Of a stretch of 64,000 nucleotides of DNA, positions 25,745-34,072 are shown in pieces. This DNA comes from Suilimivivens sp009774465 (GTDB lineage Bacteria; Bacillota; Clostridia; Lachnospirales; Lachnospiraceae): positions 1 to 64,000 of the forward strand of contig CANDAE010000013.1 in NCBI GenBank assembly GCA_947382645.1. Reading direction: 5' to 3'. Position 1 is the stretch's first letter; each line of letters opens with the position of its first letter. Both the position numbers and the translations under genes were made by a program. The notes beneath the pieces were generated by a model, which saw only the letters and a list, made by a program, of their open reading frames with translations, was not told where the DNA came from and did not search any database.

Positions 25745-26485
25745 TTATGGGATATTTATCGCATAGTTTTCTCCAAAATGATATGCAAAATACTTTTTCT
25801 TAAATTCTGCAATTCTTTTTCTGGATAAGTATACACTGCTTCCATTATCCATGCAGACTTCTTCCCTTCCGATAGCAGTTACATGTTTCAGATTGAAAAT
25901 ATATGAGCTGCCGCATCTATAATACTCTGAGAATTTTTCCAGCGTTTCATGCAGCTCCCATGCCTTCATCCGCACCCTGATACTATCATTTTCCAAATAA
26001 ATTACCTGATAATTCCTCTGGGCTTCACAATAAAGAACCTCATCAGTATCTATTTGCCGGACTCCGCCGGATATTTTCACAAGAAATGTCTTTTTTTCAG
26101 TTTTAACTGCCGCAAATGCAATGTCCATTGCATGAAAAAATTTCCCCTGCTCTAACGGTTTAACCAGGTACTGGAGAGCGTCCACCTCATAAGCATTTAA
26201 TGCATGCTCTGTAGATGTTGTAAGGAAAATAACCGGCATCTTATATCCTTTTCCCCGCATCTCTCTCACCACTTCCACTCCTGTTTTTCCAGGCATAAAA
26301 ATATCCATCAGCAAAATATCCGGCGCTGATTCAGACGTATCTATCTGTTCAGAAAATTCTTCTGCACTTGCAAACCATTCTGTCTGGTATTCTAATGCCG
26401 GATTCTGTTTTCTGTATAATTCAAGCAGCCCTTCTACCTGTTTCAGTTCTTCCTCCATATCATCACACAGAGCAATTTGGTACAT
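25745..26485 (-). CDS. LytTR-family response regulator
   Basis: 246 residues. The receiver (1-125) has CDDMEEE, phospho-acceptor Asp in ILLMDIFMPGKTG and Lys in YLVKPLEQGK. A LytTR DNA-binding domain (about 140-240) includes YCEAQRNYQVIYL and the conserved RCGSSYIFNLKHV. No cognate kinase is adjacent. The nearby GGDEF gene on the same strand is 96 bp downstream, so co-transcription is possible. Confidence 0.9.
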   Translation of the reverse strand: MYQIALCDDMEEELKQVEGLLELYRKQNPALEYQTEWFASAEEFSEQIDTSESAPDILLMDIFMPGKTGVEVVREMRGKGYKMPVIFLTTSTEHALNAYEVDALQYLVKPLEQGKFFHAMDIAFAAVKTEKKTFLVKISGGVRQIDTDEVLYCEAQRNYQVIYLENDSIRVRMKAWELHETLEKFSEYYRCGSSYIFNLKHVTAIGREEVCMDNGSSVYLSRKRIAEFKKKYFAYHFGENYAINIP

Positions 26486-26561
26486 ATTTATAATCCTCCA
26501 GGGTTCATCAAGATGTCTTTCTATTTTACCTGTTTTTCCTCCAAAAAGAAATACCTAAAAA

Positions 26562-26590
26562 TTGACATTATTACTGGCATCTAGTATTAT
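26562..26590 (+). promoter_or_regulatory. Sigma-A-type promoter of the DUF5684 gene
   Basis: -35 TTGACA (26562-26567), 17-bp spacer, -10 TATTAT (26585-26590). It is the closest match to consensus in the window and lies 43 bp before the ATG at 26633. Confidence 0.8.
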
Positions 26591-26632
26591 GATATAAGTG
26601 TAAAAACAAAATTTATGAAGGGAGATAGTGCA

Positions 26633-27025
26633 ATGGATTACAATTATGACAATTATGATGCAGTATACGCTGCTGTAGGTGCTGGAGTTTTTACCGTATA
26701 TATGATTATTATTCTCGTAATTGCTGTTTTAACAATAATAGCAAGCTGGAAAATCTATGTAAAATCCGGCAAACCCGGATGGGCATGTATTGTACCTTTT
26801 TACTCACAATACTGCTTGTTTGATATTGCCTGGGGCAATGGCTGGTTATTCTTACTCAGCTTTGTTCCCTGCGTAAACTTCGTAATCATGATCATGTTGT
26901 ACTTAAAGCTTGCCAAAGCATTTGGCAAAGGTACCGGATTCGGATTGGGCCTGGTATTCTTAAATACCATCTTTATGCTCATTCTTGGATTTGGTGATGC
27001 ACAGTACATTGGTCCACAGGAATAA
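26633..27025 (+). CDS. DUF5684 family membrane protein
   Basis: 130 residues. It opens with a Tyr/Asn/Asp-rich segment, then three or four membrane helices. Between helices one and two is KIYVKSGKPGWACIVPFYSQ, the phrase that marks this family. The function is unknown. The ATG at 26633 is 8 nt after AGGGAG; an in-frame ATG at 26615 lacks a ribosome site. It is a single-gene unit with a strong promoter and terminator. Confidence 0.8.
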   Translation: MDYNYDNYDAVYAAVGAGVFTVYMIIILVIAVLTIIASWKIYVKSGKPGWACIVPFYSQYCLFDIAWGNGWLFLLSFVPCVNFVIMIMLYLKLAKAFGKGTGFGLGLVFLNTIFMLILGFGDAQYIGPQE

Positions 27026-27082
27026 ACATAATCGTGTAACGTCCTAAACAACGGACGCTGCACGAAACGTCCTTATGTCAGG

Positions 27083-27115
27083 AAACAGGCAGCCCGCGGC
27101 GCGGGCTGCCTGTTT
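27083..27115. terminator. Bidirectional terminator
   Basis: Perfect 15-bp stem AAACAGGCAGCCCGC / GCGGGCTGCCTGTTT with a 3-nt loop, between convergent genes. The GC-rich core and A/T flanks suit both strands. Confidence 0.9.
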
Positions 27116-27140
27116 CTTAAAAATTATTGACCTGTCTCAT

Positions 27141-27980
27141 TTAAAAGGGGGAAATGTTGTCCACTACCAATGGATATTCTCCATCTGCATCACAGATAAG
27201 ATCAATTTCAAAAGTATTTCCCGTCGTCATGTCAAATAAAGAATCTGCAGGAACAAAAATTTCTATCTGCTCATCAACAGAAAATGTTCCGGATGGATCA
27301 TCAACCACGATTGCCTGATACAACATTCCTTCCATGCTGTTATCCCCCTGGTTCGTTTCTTTTGCATCCGTATTATTTACCGCTGTCACCTGAACAGTTA
27401 CATTTTCTAAAATCAATGCCTCCCCTTGGTCCTGACGTTTTGAAGCCGCTTCGGAAATGGCCTCTTCTTTTCTAAATGCGCTTTCTGTTTTATCCGCACC
27501 AATGCCTTCGTCAAGGTCCTCCAGGGCAGCTTCCTCACTGACAGCTTCCGCCACATCTGCTGCAGCACCTTCGTTTTCCATTGTCTCCTGTCCTGTCGTT
27601 TCTTCTATACCGCCGGCTCCGGACTCTGATATTTCATCATAAATATCCTCTGCTGTATCACATGCTGCCTCTGCTGCTTCTTCCACAACACATTCTTCTG
27701 TCACCTGGGCAGCTTCCGCCGGCGCCTCTGCCGCTGATTCAAAGGAAGCAGACTTATTCATTCCTCTGGTAAACATAAATGCCGGTATCACAACAGCCGC
27801 GCATAAAACTGCTGCCGCAAGTCCTGCGTATCTTTTCCGGAAAATAACCGGATTCATTTTATTTTTCTTTTCTGTTTCAGGTACGGTCTTTTCGCTCAGC
27901 CCTGCCTCAATCCGATCCCATAAGTCAGGAATCTCTTCATTTACAAGCTCTAAATATTCATTTTTAAAATCCCTGCTCAT
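27141..27980 (-). CDS. Anti-sigma factor-like membrane protein
   Basis: 279 residues. The cytoplasmic N-terminus (1-50) starts MSRDFKNEYLELVNEEIPDL, the position where a sigma-binding domain is expected. One membrane helix (about 52-72; YAGLAAAVLCAAVVIPAFMF) follows, then a very acidic low-complexity outer stretch (Ala/Glu-rich, about 75-190) and a small folded domain at the end. The start overlaps the ECF sigma gene by 17 bp, the standard arrangement for a sigma factor and its inhibitor. The signal it senses is not evident. Confidence 0.75.
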   Translation of the reverse strand: MSRDFKNEYLELVNEEIPDLWDRIEAGLSEKTVPETEKKNKMNPVIFRKRYAGLAAAVLCAAVVIPAFMFTRGMNKSASFESAAEAPAEAAQVTEECVVEEAAEAACDTAEDIYDEISESGAGGIEETTGQETMENEGAAADVAEAVSEEAALEDLDEGIGADKTESAFRKEEAISEAASKRQDQGEALILENVTVQVTAVNNTDAKETNQGDNSMEGMLYQAIVVDDPSGTFSVDEQIEIFVPADSLFDMTTGNTFEIDLICDADGEYPLVVDNISPF

Positions 27981-28554
27981 AACCGCACCTCCTTAGCTTT
28001 TTCACTGCGTTTTGGTATTTCCAGGTAACCGTCCCCATAGGAATCTCCATAGCCGCCGCTATTTCTTTAAACGTCATCTCCCCCAAAACTTTTAAACTGA
28101 TGATCTGTCGTTCCGAAGGTTTCAGCGCCTCAAGCGCCTGCCTGATGGTCATACTGCCAATCACCTGCTCCTCCACCTGGTTTGTTTTATCTTCCGCAAG
28201 TTTTATGCTCCCTCTCTTTTCTTCCTCTCCTTCTTCCCCTAAATCCTGTAAAAAGGAAGTAAGTTCTTCTTTTTTATGCTTTCGCAAAAAATCAACCGCC
28301 ATATTTCTGGCGATTACAGCCAGGTAGCCTTTATGCCCTCCGCCGGGCTTAAACTGTTCCGCCTTATCCCACAGACGGATAAAAAACTCGCTGGTCACAT
28401 CCTCTGCATTTTCCTTATTCTGCAGCACCTCATAAATGATCCGGTAAATATATCCTGCGTAACTTGTATAAATTTCCTTTAATCCGGTTTTATCTCCCTG
28501 TACCATCCGTGCCACAGCATTTTCAAATTGCTGCTCGTTCACTTTCCCCTCCAT
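27964..28554 (-). CDS. ECF-type RNA polymerase sigma factor
   Basis: 196 residues with region 2 (YRIIYEVLQNKENAEDVTSE, then FFIRLWDKAEQF and ARNMAVDFLRKHKKE) and region 4 (LEALKPSERQIISLKVLGEM, then EIAAAMEIPMGTVTWKYQNA). It directs transcription of a small regulon and is presumably held inactive by the membrane protein encoded next. No obvious autoregulated promoter was identified upstream. Confidence 0.92.
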   Translation of the reverse strand: MEGKVNEQQFENAVARMVQGDKTGLKEIYTSYAGYIYRIIYEVLQNKENAEDVTSEFFIRLWDKAEQFKPGGGHKGYLAVIARNMAVDFLRKHKKEELTSFLQDLGEEGEEEKRGSIKLAEDKTNQVEEQVIGSMTIRQALEALKPSERQIISLKVLGEMTFKEIAAAMEIPMGTVTWKYQNAVKKLRRCGYEQGF

Positions 28555-28608
28555 CTTCTCACAGCTTTCCCTTCTATATTCAGATACGAAGCAGCTGTCT
28601 GGTTTTTA

Positions 28609-28662
28609 TGGAAAAAAGCTGTTACCTTTGCACAAACCAAAAATTCCTGCAAAGATAACAAC
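28609..28662 (-). terminator. Terminator after dapF-dapL
   Basis: On the minus strand the arms GTTGTTATCTTTGCA and GTGCAAAGGTAACAGC pair over about 14 bp with one mismatch and are followed by TTTTTTCC. A shorter hairpin, CTGCCTT / AAGGCAG, lies between it and the dapL stop. Confidence 0.75.
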
Positions 28663-28716
28663 TTTTTCTTTCAGCCTTCCCCTGCCTTAAAAAGGCAGAG
28701 GTATTAGTAACAACTT

Positions 28717-29931
28717 TTATAATGATTTGATTCTGTCCACAGCCTCTATGGTATTTTCATAACTGCCAAATGCTGTCAGCCTGAAATAAGTTTCACCGCT
28801 TGGTCCAAAACCGGAGCCCGGCGTTCCAACCACATTTGCATTTTCAAGCAGATAATCAAAAAATTCCCAACTGCTCATTCCATCAGGCGCTTTCAGCCAG
28901 ATATAGGGAGCATTTACGCCGCCGGATACGGTATAACCGGCATCCTTTAATCCCTTCAATATATAATCTGCATTTTTCATGTAATAGGCAACCTGTTGCT
29001 TTAACTGTGCCTTTCCTTCCTCAGAATATACCGCCTCCCCGGCACGCTGTACAATATAGGGCGCGCCATTATATTTGGTGCCATGTCTTCTTGCCCAAAG
29101 GGCATGCAGGGAAACATCACCGCACTTTAGATCTTTGGGAATCACAGTATACCCAAGGCGTACTCCTGTAAATCCTGCGTTTTTGGAAAAAGAATGGAGC
29201 TCAATGGCACAGGTTCTTGCCCCTTCACATTCAAAAATGGAATGGGGAACGTCTTTTTCTGAAATATAAGCCTCATAAGCCGCATCATAAATAATAACGG
29301 CCCCCACTTTGTTTGCATAATCAACCCACTCCTGAAGCTGCGATTTGGTAATGGTTGAGCCGGTGGGATTATTGGGGAAGCATAAGTAAATCAGATCAGG
29401 CGTCTTATCAGGAAGCTGCGGTGCAAAGTTATTTTCCGCAGTGCAGGGCATGTAGATTACATCGCTCCAGGTTTCTGAGCCTGTATCATAAACTCCGGTT
29501 CTTCCTGCCATTACATTGGTATCCACGTAAACAGGATACACCGGATCACAGACAGCAATCTTATTATCCACGCTGAATATTTCCTGAATATTTCCCGAGT
29601 CGCACTTTGCACCGTCAGATATAAATATTTCATTCGGTGAAATGTCGCATCCTCTTGCCTTATAATCGTTTTCTGCAATTGCATTTCTTAAAAATTCATA
29701 CCCCAAATCCGGTGCGTAGCCCTTAAAGGTTTCCGCTTTTGCCATCTCGTCTACCGCACCATGAAGGGCGGTAATAATTGCCGGCGCCAAAGGCTGGGTA
29801 ACATCTCCAATTCCAAGACGGATGATCTTCTTATCCGGATGCGCTGCCGCATATGCATTTACCTTTTTCCCGATTGTGGAAAACAGATAACTTCCCGGAA
29901 GCTTTAAATAATTGTCATTAATCTTAAACAT
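28717..29931 (-). CDS. dapL: LL-diaminopimelate aminotransferase
   Basis: 404 residues, the usual length for DapL. It begins MFKINDNYLKLPGSYLFSTI and has GIGDVTQPLAPAI, DGAKCDSGNIQ, CFPNNPTGS, YDAAYEAY and the PLP lysine in SFSKNAGFTGVRLG. It converts tetrahydrodipicolinate directly to LL-diaminopimelate, bypassing the acylated intermediates. The ATG at 29931 has AAGGAGG 6 nt upstream. dapF lies 34 bp upstream, so two successive steps toward meso-diaminopimelate and lysine are paired. Confidence 0.95.
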   Translation of the reverse strand: MFKINDNYLKLPGSYLFSTIGKKVNAYAAAHPDKKIIRLGIGDVTQPLAPAIITALHGAVDEMAKAETFKGYAPDLGYEFLRNAIAENDYKARGCDISPNEIFISDGAKCDSGNIQEIFSVDNKIAVCDPVYPVYVDTNVMAGRTGVYDTGSETWSDVIYMPCTAENNFAPQLPDKTPDLIYLCFPNNPTGSTITKSQLQEWVDYANKVGAVIIYDAAYEAYISEKDVPHSIFECEGARTCAIELHSFSKNAGFTGVRLGYTVIPKDLKCGDVSLHALWARRHGTKYNGAPYIVQRAGEAVYSEEGKAQLKQQVAYYMKNADYILKGLKDAGYTVSGGVNAPYIWLKAPDGMSSWEFFDYLLENANVVGTPGSGFGPSGETYFRLTAFGSYENTIEAVDRIKSL

Positions 29932-29965
29932 TTTATTCCTCCTTAAATTCTGTGCTGAATTTACC

Positions 29966-30799
29966 TTATATTTCTCCCTCAAACACGGTGGATGCCGGTC
30001 CGGTCATATAAACCAGATCCGTCTCCTGGTCCCATTTGATCTGCAAATTTCCTCCTAATAGTTTAACAGTAACCTCCTCCTTCGTCAAACCATTTAATAC
30101 ACACGCTACTACAGTAGCACAGGCGCCGGTTCCGCAGGCTAATGTCTCTCCTGTTCCCCTTTCCCATACCCGCATTTCCACCGTTTTATCATCCAGAACT
30201 TTTACAAATTCCGTGTTGGTATGATTTGGAAAGCGGACATGTTTTTCAAAAAGAGGACCAATTTTTTCAAGGGGAAAATCTGCCACATCCTCCACAAAAA
30301 CCACCGCATGAGGATTCCCCATTGACACACATGTCATTTTATAAACAGAATCCCCTACTTCTATTTTTTCGGAAATTACCTGTTCCTGCTCTGAAACCAC
30401 AGGGATATCCGCCGCTTTTAAAACAGGCTCACCCATATTGACTTTAACAGTCGATACCTTTCCATCTTCAACCGCCAGATCAAGGTACTTGATTTTTCCG
30501 CAGCTAATCACGCTGATTTTGGTCTTGTCCGTAAGCCTCTTATCATAAACAAATTTGGCTACGCACCTGATCCCGTTGCCACACATTTCCGCCCGGGAGC
30601 CATCCATATTATACATTTCCATCTCAAAATCAGCTTCTGTTGAGGGGTTAATAAAAATCACACCATCTCCACCAATCCCGAAATGCCTGTCGCTCAAACG
30701 CCTCACAAGCTCCGGCTTCTCCTTAGCAGGAATCTTTTCCCTGGCGCCATCCACATAAATATAATCATTGCCGCAGCCATGCATTTTCGTAAACCTCAT
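29966..30799 (-). CDS. dapF: Diaminopimelate epimerase
   Basis: 277 residues. It starts MRFTKMHGCGNDYIYVDG. The two catalytic cysteines lie in MCGNGIRC and ACGTGACA. It interconverts LL- and meso-diaminopimelate for peptidoglycan and lysine. It is first in the dapF-dapL operon. Its 5' end overlaps a winged-helix fragment (30765-30947) in another frame. Confidence 0.96.
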   Translation of the reverse strand: MRFTKMHGCGNDYIYVDGAREKIPAKEKPELVRRLSDRHFGIGGDGVIFINPSTEADFEMEMYNMDGSRAEMCGNGIRCVAKFVYDKRLTDKTKISVISCGKIKYLDLAVEDGKVSTVKVNMGEPVLKAADIPVVSEQEQVISEKIEVGDSVYKMTCVSMGNPHAVVFVEDVADFPLEKIGPLFEKHVRFPNHTNTEFVKVLDDKTVEMRVWERGTGETLACGTGACATVVACVLNGLTKEEVTVKLLGGNLQIKWDQETDLVYMTGPASTVFEGEI

Positions 30800-30947
30800 G
30801 CCTATGCCCTCCTTCTATAATGTCCTTTTCTCTAAGATTTTTAAGCTTGACAGATACAGTTTTTCTGTTTATATCAAGCATTTCAGCAAGTTCAACAGTT
30901 TTATATCCTGAGTTATCTTTCCATATCTTTTTCATAAAGCCCGGCAC
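30765..30947 (-). pseudogene. Winged-helix domain fragment
   Basis: The frame encodes a helix-turn-helix segment, KKIWKDNSGYKTVELAEMLD followed by NRKTVSVKLKNLREKDIIE, then runs on into the start of dapF and stops. Upstream in frame it extends only about 15 residues to a stop. This resembles the C-terminal winged helix of AlbA_2-type proteins and sits just beyond another AlbA_2 remnant, so it is probably debris from the same kind of gene. Expression as a protein is doubtful. Confidence 0.4.
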
Positions 30948-31068
30948 TTCGTAACAGCTCCATATCCGCTTATTTTTCTGTTTTTATAAAATTTTAGAAG
31001 CACGGGCTTGGATAACCTTGGGTAAATCTTGGGTAAACCTTGGATTCAATTGCAAATTACCCAAGATA

Positions 31069-32335
31069 TCACTTTAGTATCCAACTGGATTGTTGCTGAT
31101 TTTCCGAATCCTTACCAATAATTCTTTGTTTTCTCAATGCAGCAAGTAGATTATGAATTTTATTTTCTTTTTGGGTATCATTCAAAGCATCCGGCAGCTT
31201 ATCCCATAGCAACTCTCGAATATCTTTCTTTTTTGCTTTCCCATACTGCTTTAAATACTCAACAATCAAATCTTTATAATACTTATCATCAAATCCCTTA
31301 TTTTTGATGTAGCTTGTACTTTCATCAATGCTTTTAGCCGCTGATGCTGACAAACTGATAATTTGTATGAGCAATACAATTATTGAGCAGCTCGCGCATC
31401 AGCCAGCTATCATATTGTTCCGTTTCCATCGGAAACAGCGTCATCTGATTTGGCATATATCTATATGTCAGATTCCTTACCTTTGCAAACACCTTATCAA
31501 CCACATTGATAAATGGGATTTTGAAAATGGCATAATCCCTGTCCATATTATCAGCGCCATATAATCTCCACATAATCCCCGGTGCAGACTGAAACATATA
31601 ATCATAATCCGAATTGCCAAGCAGAAGCATTCCTGCATGGGTGATTTTGCCGCCTATCACGAGCTTTATCTTTGTCAAAAACTGCTCATCAGTCATAGCA
31701 TCCACTTCTTTGGAAATATGCCCCTGATTCATTTTTTCTTTATATTTCTCTCTGGCTAAAGCAATTGCGTCTTTATCTAAATGCTCTATGCCCGCCTGTT
31801 CCAGCACTTGTTTAGACCAGTCCCTGCGCTCCTGTGAACGGATTGCGTCTATCTTATACTGCTTTAATGGTACAAGACTCTCTCCAGCGCGCTCATAATA
31901 ATTTGTTTTCCAGTCAGTCGGTATGCCTGTTGCAGCTGCTGGAATTTTAAACATAAGTACACGATGCTCTTTTCCATTAACAGTTGGAAATATTTCAATA
32001 ATATCATAAAAAGTCATGCCATTAGCGGTACCTCTGGAAATTTCATACTTGAAACGCTCAAGCAGACTTTTATCACCATTTTTAAATGAGGTTCCAACTA
32101 CCTGTTTTACCTTATTCTGTTCTCCAACTCCAAAAATGAGCCACCCATATTGCTGCTGGCGCAAGTTTGCCTCATTACTTATTGCAGAAAAATATCTGCC
32201 AATTTTGTCTGTATCATAGCCACCTTTAGCTTCTTTAAACTCGACAATTTCATATTCCCATCGTTCCATGAGCATTTCTAAAATTTCGTAATACTCGACA
32301 GCCTTAATAGATTTGCTGTATTCAAAATATGCCAT
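31069..32335 (-). pseudogene. Broken AlbA_2 (Schlafen-like) DNA-binding protein
   Basis: The first 333 codons (start 32335, behind GAGGTGGGGA) encode an AlbA_2 domain (EYEIVEFKEAKGGYDTDKIG), WLIFGV and a middle region up to ELLNNCIAHTNYQ. There the frame jumps and ends within six codons. A second frame (from 31374) holds the C-terminal part, with EYLKQYGKAKKKDIRELLWD and a winged-helix-like end. The ATPase-like and linker region normally between them is missing. So there is an internal deletion with a frameshift near 31335-31375. Intact relatives are thought to be transcription regulators; this copy should be inactive. Confidence 0.75.
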
Positions 32336-32488
32336 TCCCCACCTCTTTCTATAAAATTTTCTTCCACTAATACCAAGCTATTCCATTACCTTACATTTCA
32401 CAATTACTAATCCACTTACAAGCAGTCTATCACATTTTTTCCAATCCTAATATGGATTTTCCTGTGATTGAACCTGCAAAAAATGCTG

Positions 32489-34072
32489 TTATCTCATATT
32501 GACCGTATGAGTTATCAGATACCTGCCCTGCTCCAGCTCCTCCATCAAAAGGCTCATCTCGCAGGAAGAGGCTGAAACAGCTTCCATTGCCTGCTCCATA
32601 TACCCCGTGCGATAGGCATCATTCCGGTAAGCCTTCTGCATTTCTTCAAAAAGCGCTTCTCCTTCTATTACGTTGGAAAATTCATAAGTCCCCCGTCCCA
32701 GTGCAGCAATCTGGTTGTAGCAGTTATCATAATAATCGGAAAGGCTGTACAAAATATCATCCTCGCTCATACCTGCATCTGAAAGGCTCCTTAATCCCTC
32801 CGGGAAGCCTCCTAAATTATCCATGTTCTGCAAAGTCGGTTCCCCGCTCTGCTCCAGATTTCGATATGCCTGCCCGCCACAGGGAGGAAGATAAACCGAA
32901 AGCTCCTTTCTCACATGGGTGTCTGCATAATCCTGATCTGTCTGATTAAAATAATCATAATTGCTGCCTGCCCCTTCCGTATCATCCCAGGTAACATCCA
33001 CATTATAAAAGCCATCCTCTAAAGAAACAATGTTCCATGCATGATTTTCTCCTGCATATCCGGTACAGTAATAACAGGGAATTCCAAGCTGCTGCAATAA
33101 ATACTGAAACGCTCTTGCATATCCGGCACACACCGTCCGGCCATTTACCATTGCGCTGTATGCACTCTGGTTCATCTCCGCCCCCAGATCATAAGTAATC
33201 CGCTCAATTAAAATATCGTGAACCATTTTTTCCTTTTCATAAGGAGCAGCACTCCCCGAAACCTGATTTAAAACAGTATTTGCATTTTCATTAAAAAGTA
33301 CTTTTGCCTGCTCCAGGTTCTGTGCAGTGCGGTTAAACTTAAGGGCAATCTCCACGCACTCACCGGTCCTTCTGTATTTACACTGGTAGGCTGTTTCCAG
33401 CCAGAAAAGCTCCGGATGATCATTATATACTGCAGAAAAAACATTTCTAAGCTGTGAGGCAGATACCTGCTCCACCGGTGCAAAGGCCTGATTTAAAGCA
33501 TCCGCATTGGCATAAATCTGCCGGTAAAGATGCTTTCCCTTTTCATCCAGCATTCCATAATAAGGGTAATAGACTGCGTCAAAAACAAGACCGTCGCCGG
33601 TCTGACCGGGACTAAGCTGACTTTCCAGGACTTTGGCCTCTTCCTCTTCAATCTGCTGCCCTTCTTCCTGTATCTGCTGATATCCGTTTCTGCCGGATAC
33701 CTGCTCTGGTACAACAAGATCTGACTGCCGGGGCGGAATATATTCGGGATAAATATTTTCCGCAAGACCATCCAGCGCCCCGTTTTCCTCCCCCTGTGGT
33801 TCCTTATATTGACCGGAATTATCCATCCCGCCTGTCATTCCTGTGGGTGGCTGATCGCCTGCGCCGCCTGCTGATGCCAGACCGCCATCCTGCTGACCAA
33901 AATTCCCGTTATTATCTGAATCTCCGCCTGCCAAATTTACTTCCGCCTGCCTTTGCTCCGGATGAAAAACTGCTTCTATCACATCAGGTCTATAGCTGTA
34001 AACAAAAACAAACAGGCCGAATAAAACAGACAATATCAATAATAACATTACTAATTTTCTTACAAACTTCAT
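32489..34072 (-). CDS. Transglutaminase-like domain protein, membrane-anchored
   Basis: 527 residues. One N-terminal membrane helix (about 5-25) is followed by a Gly/Asn/Gln-rich disordered outer region (about 45-150). The transglutaminase-like fold has its Cys in GRTVCAGYARAFQYLL, His in GENHAWNIV and Asp in YNVDVTWDD, the full triad. It probably acts on cell-surface peptides or proteins. The ATG at 34072 overlaps the recQ stop as ATGA and is preceded by AAGGA, so its translation is coupled to recQ although the functions look unrelated. Confidence 0.83.
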   Translation of the reverse strand: MKFVRKLVMLLLILSVLFGLFVFVYSYRPDVIEAVFHPEQRQAEVNLAGGDSDNNGNFGQQDGGLASAGGAGDQPPTGMTGGMDNSGQYKEPQGEENGALDGLAENIYPEYIPPRQSDLVVPEQVSGRNGYQQIQEEGQQIEEEEAKVLESQLSPGQTGDGLVFDAVYYPYYGMLDEKGKHLYRQIYANADALNQAFAPVEQVSASQLRNVFSAVYNDHPELFWLETAYQCKYRRTGECVEIALKFNRTAQNLEQAKVLFNENANTVLNQVSGSAAPYEKEKMVHDILIERITYDLGAEMNQSAYSAMVNGRTVCAGYARAFQYLLQQLGIPCYYCTGYAGENHAWNIVSLEDGFYNVDVTWDDTEGAGSNYDYFNQTDQDYADTHVRKELSVYLPPCGGQAYRNLEQSGEPTLQNMDNLGGFPEGLRSLSDAGMSEDDILYSLSDYYDNCYNQIAALGRGTYEFSNVIEGEALFEEMQKAYRNDAYRTGYMEQAMEAVSASSCEMSLLMEELEQGRYLITHTVNMR

